Source of the DNA: Solirubrobacteraceae bacterium
Lineage (GTDB): Bacteria; Actinomycetota; Thermoleophilia; Solirubrobacterales; Solirubrobacteraceae
Length of the DNA: 6,348 nt
Reading direction: 5' to 3'
Assembly: GCA_025928415.1 (NCBI GenBank)
Contig: JAICJK010000161.1
Span: forward strand, 1 to 6,348
Each line of letters opens with the position of its first letter. Position 1 is the stretch's first letter. This document shows positions 5,365 through 6,348 of the stretch, piece after piece. The translations under genes were made by a program, and so were the position numbers. The notes under the pieces are model-generated. The model made no database searches, was not told the origin of the DNA, and saw only the letters and a program-made list of their open reading frames with translations.

Positions 5365-6282
5365 ATGGCGGTGCAGGTCAAGTCACCAGCGATGCGCGAG
5401 CTGGTCTCCGAGGACGCCGAGCTCGAGCGGCTCGGCACCGGCTACGCGTTCGGCGAAGGGCCGATCTGGAACCCGGACGGCTTCTTCCTGTTCAGCGACA
5501 TGCCCGGCGACACGCGCCGCCGGTGGGACGAGCGGGGCGGCGTCAGCACCGTCGCGAGCCCGTCCAACAAGGGCAACGGGATGACCCTCGACGCGGACGG
5601 CCGGCTGATCGTCTGCGAGCACTCCACGAGCTCGGTGGTCCGCATGGACCCCGACGGCACGGGCGCCGGCCGCGAGGTCCTCGCCAGCCACTACGAGGGC
5701 AAGGAGCTCAACAGCCCCAACGACGTGATCGTCGCCGACGACGGCGCGATCTGGTTCACCGACCCGACGTTCGGCCGCATGCCGGGGTTCGGCATCGAGC
5801 GCGACCAGGAGCTCGACTTCCAGGGCGTGTACCGCATCCCGCCCGGCGGCGGTGACCTGCAGCTCGTCGCCCGCGACTTCGACGAGCCCAACGGGCTGTG
5901 CTTCTCGCCCGACGCGTCGCTGCTCTACATCAACGACACCACCCGCGCGCACATCCGCGTCTTCGACGCCGACGTCGCCGGCGGCACCATCTCCAACGGC
6001 CGCGTGCTGGCCGACGGCATCGGGTCGGGCGACCTGGCGGTCGGCGACCTCGTCGACGGCATGAAGTGCGACGAGCGAGGCAACGTCTGGGTCACCGGCC
6101 CGGGCGGCGTGCTGGCCTTCAGCCCCGAGGGCGAGCACCTCGGCACGGTCGAGGTGCCCGAGAACGTCGGCAACATCGGCTGGGGCGGCCCCGACTGGAG
6201 CTGGCTGTTCATCCCGGCGAGCACGTCGCTGTACCGCATCCGGTGCAGCGTCTCCGGCAACCGCGTCTCCTACATGAGGTGA
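5365..6282 (+). CDS. SMP-30/gluconolactonase/LRE-like family protein (probable lactonase)
   Basis: This 305-residue protein is a six-bladed beta-propeller of the SMP-30/gluconolactonase family, enzymes that use a divalent metal to open lactone rings. The expected metal ligands can be placed: E31 in F-G-E-G-P-I-W, N119 in L-N-S-P-N-D-V, N176 in E-P-N-G-L-C-F-S-P-D, and D231 in D-G-M-K-C-D-E-R-G-N-V-W-V. The length is normal for the family (about 290-310) and no signal peptide is seen, so a cytoplasmic enzyme is likely. The ATG at 5365 has a strong GAGGAGGG ribosome-binding site six bases upstream. The following cysteine hydrolase starts four bases after its stop, so the two are probably co-transcribed. 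The substrate is not predictable from sequence: sugar lactones are the classic ones, but members next to molybdenum hydroxylases may act on ring-derived lactones, which is inference. Confidence 0.92.
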   Translation: MAVQVKSPAMRELVSEDAELERLGTGYAFGEGPIWNPDGFFLFSDMPGDTRRRWDERGGVSTVASPSNKGNGMTLDADGRLIVCEHSTSSVVRMDPDGTGAGREVLASHYEGKELNSPNDVIVADDGAIWFTDPTFGRMPGFGIERDQELDFQGVYRIPPGGGDLQLVARDFDEPNGLCFSPDASLLYINDTTRAHIRVFDADVAGGTISNGRVLADGIGSGDLAVGDLVDGMKCDERGNVWVTGPGGVLAFSPEGEHLGTVEVPENVGNIGWGGPDWSWLFIPASTSLYRIRCSVSGNRVSYMR

Positions 6283-6286
6283 GCAA

Positions 6287-6348
6287 GTGAGCGACGACCT
6301 GCGGCTCGACCCGAAGCGGTCGGCCCTGATCATCCAGGACATGCAGAA
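6287..6348 (+). CDS. Isochorismatase-like cysteine hydrolase, N-terminal fragment (runs off right edge)
   Basis: Only the first 20 codons are present. From a GTG at 6287 the protein begins MSDDLRLDPKRSALIIQDMQ. The A-L-I-I-Q-D-M-Q segment is the first beta strand of the isochorismatase-like fold, and D18 corresponds to the catalytic Asp of the Asp-Lys-Cys triad. The ribosome-binding sequence GAGGTGA overlaps the stop of the lactonase gene, four bases before the GTG, indicating the same transcript. Family members include isochorismatase, nicotinamidase, N-carbamoylsarcosine amidase and ureidoacrylate/biuret-type amidohydrolases; the fragment cannot separate these. Confidence 0.75.
   Translation, partial: MSDDLRLDPKRSALIIQDMQ

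Overview
The window is very GC-rich and densely packed with genes, with strong G/C preference at third codon positions. Together with the gene content this suggests a high-GC actinobacterium. A Solirubrobacterales/Thermoleophilia-type soil organism (Conexibacter- or Solirubrobacter-like) is my best guess, but that is an impression from style and not a measured result.

Layout. Bases 1-1985 (minus strand) carry a three-gene set for a molybdenum hydroxylase of the xanthine dehydrogenase / CO dehydrogenase (CoxMSL-type) family. It reads, in transcription order, FAD-binding medium subunit, [2Fe-2S] small subunit, and the N-terminal 217 residues of the molybdopterin-binding large subunit, which runs off the left edge. 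The genes are tightly coupled: a 10-nt gap, then an ATGA overlap. Bases 1986-2130 are a divergent regulatory region. It holds a good sigma70-like promoter for the minus-strand genes and a perfect 7-bp inverted repeat just before the plus-strand genes. Bases 2131-5287 (plus strand) carry the accessory genes in one coupled run: a MoxR/CoxD-type AAA+ ATPase, a CoxE-type von Willebrand A protein, and an XdhC/CoxI-type maturation factor. They are joined by TGATG and ATGA overlaps.

After a 77-nt gap with a strong perfect hairpin comes an SMP-30/gluconolactonase-like protein (5365-6282). Four bases after its stop codon begins an isochorismatase-like cysteine hydrolase, cut off by the right edge.

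How it fits together. The minus-strand genes encode the structural enzyme. By analogy with CoxD, CoxE and XdhC in other bacteria, the plus-strand genes probably insert or sulfurate the molybdenum cofactor and mature the enzyme. The lactonase-like and cysteine-hydrolase genes suggest that the oxidised product is further hydrolysed, so the substrate may be an organic or N-heterocyclic compound and not CO. The active-site loop of the large subunit that would help decide this lies outside the window. I see no mobile element, tRNA, rRNA or CRISPR. The components are known families; the possibly new part is the pathway they form together and its regulation.
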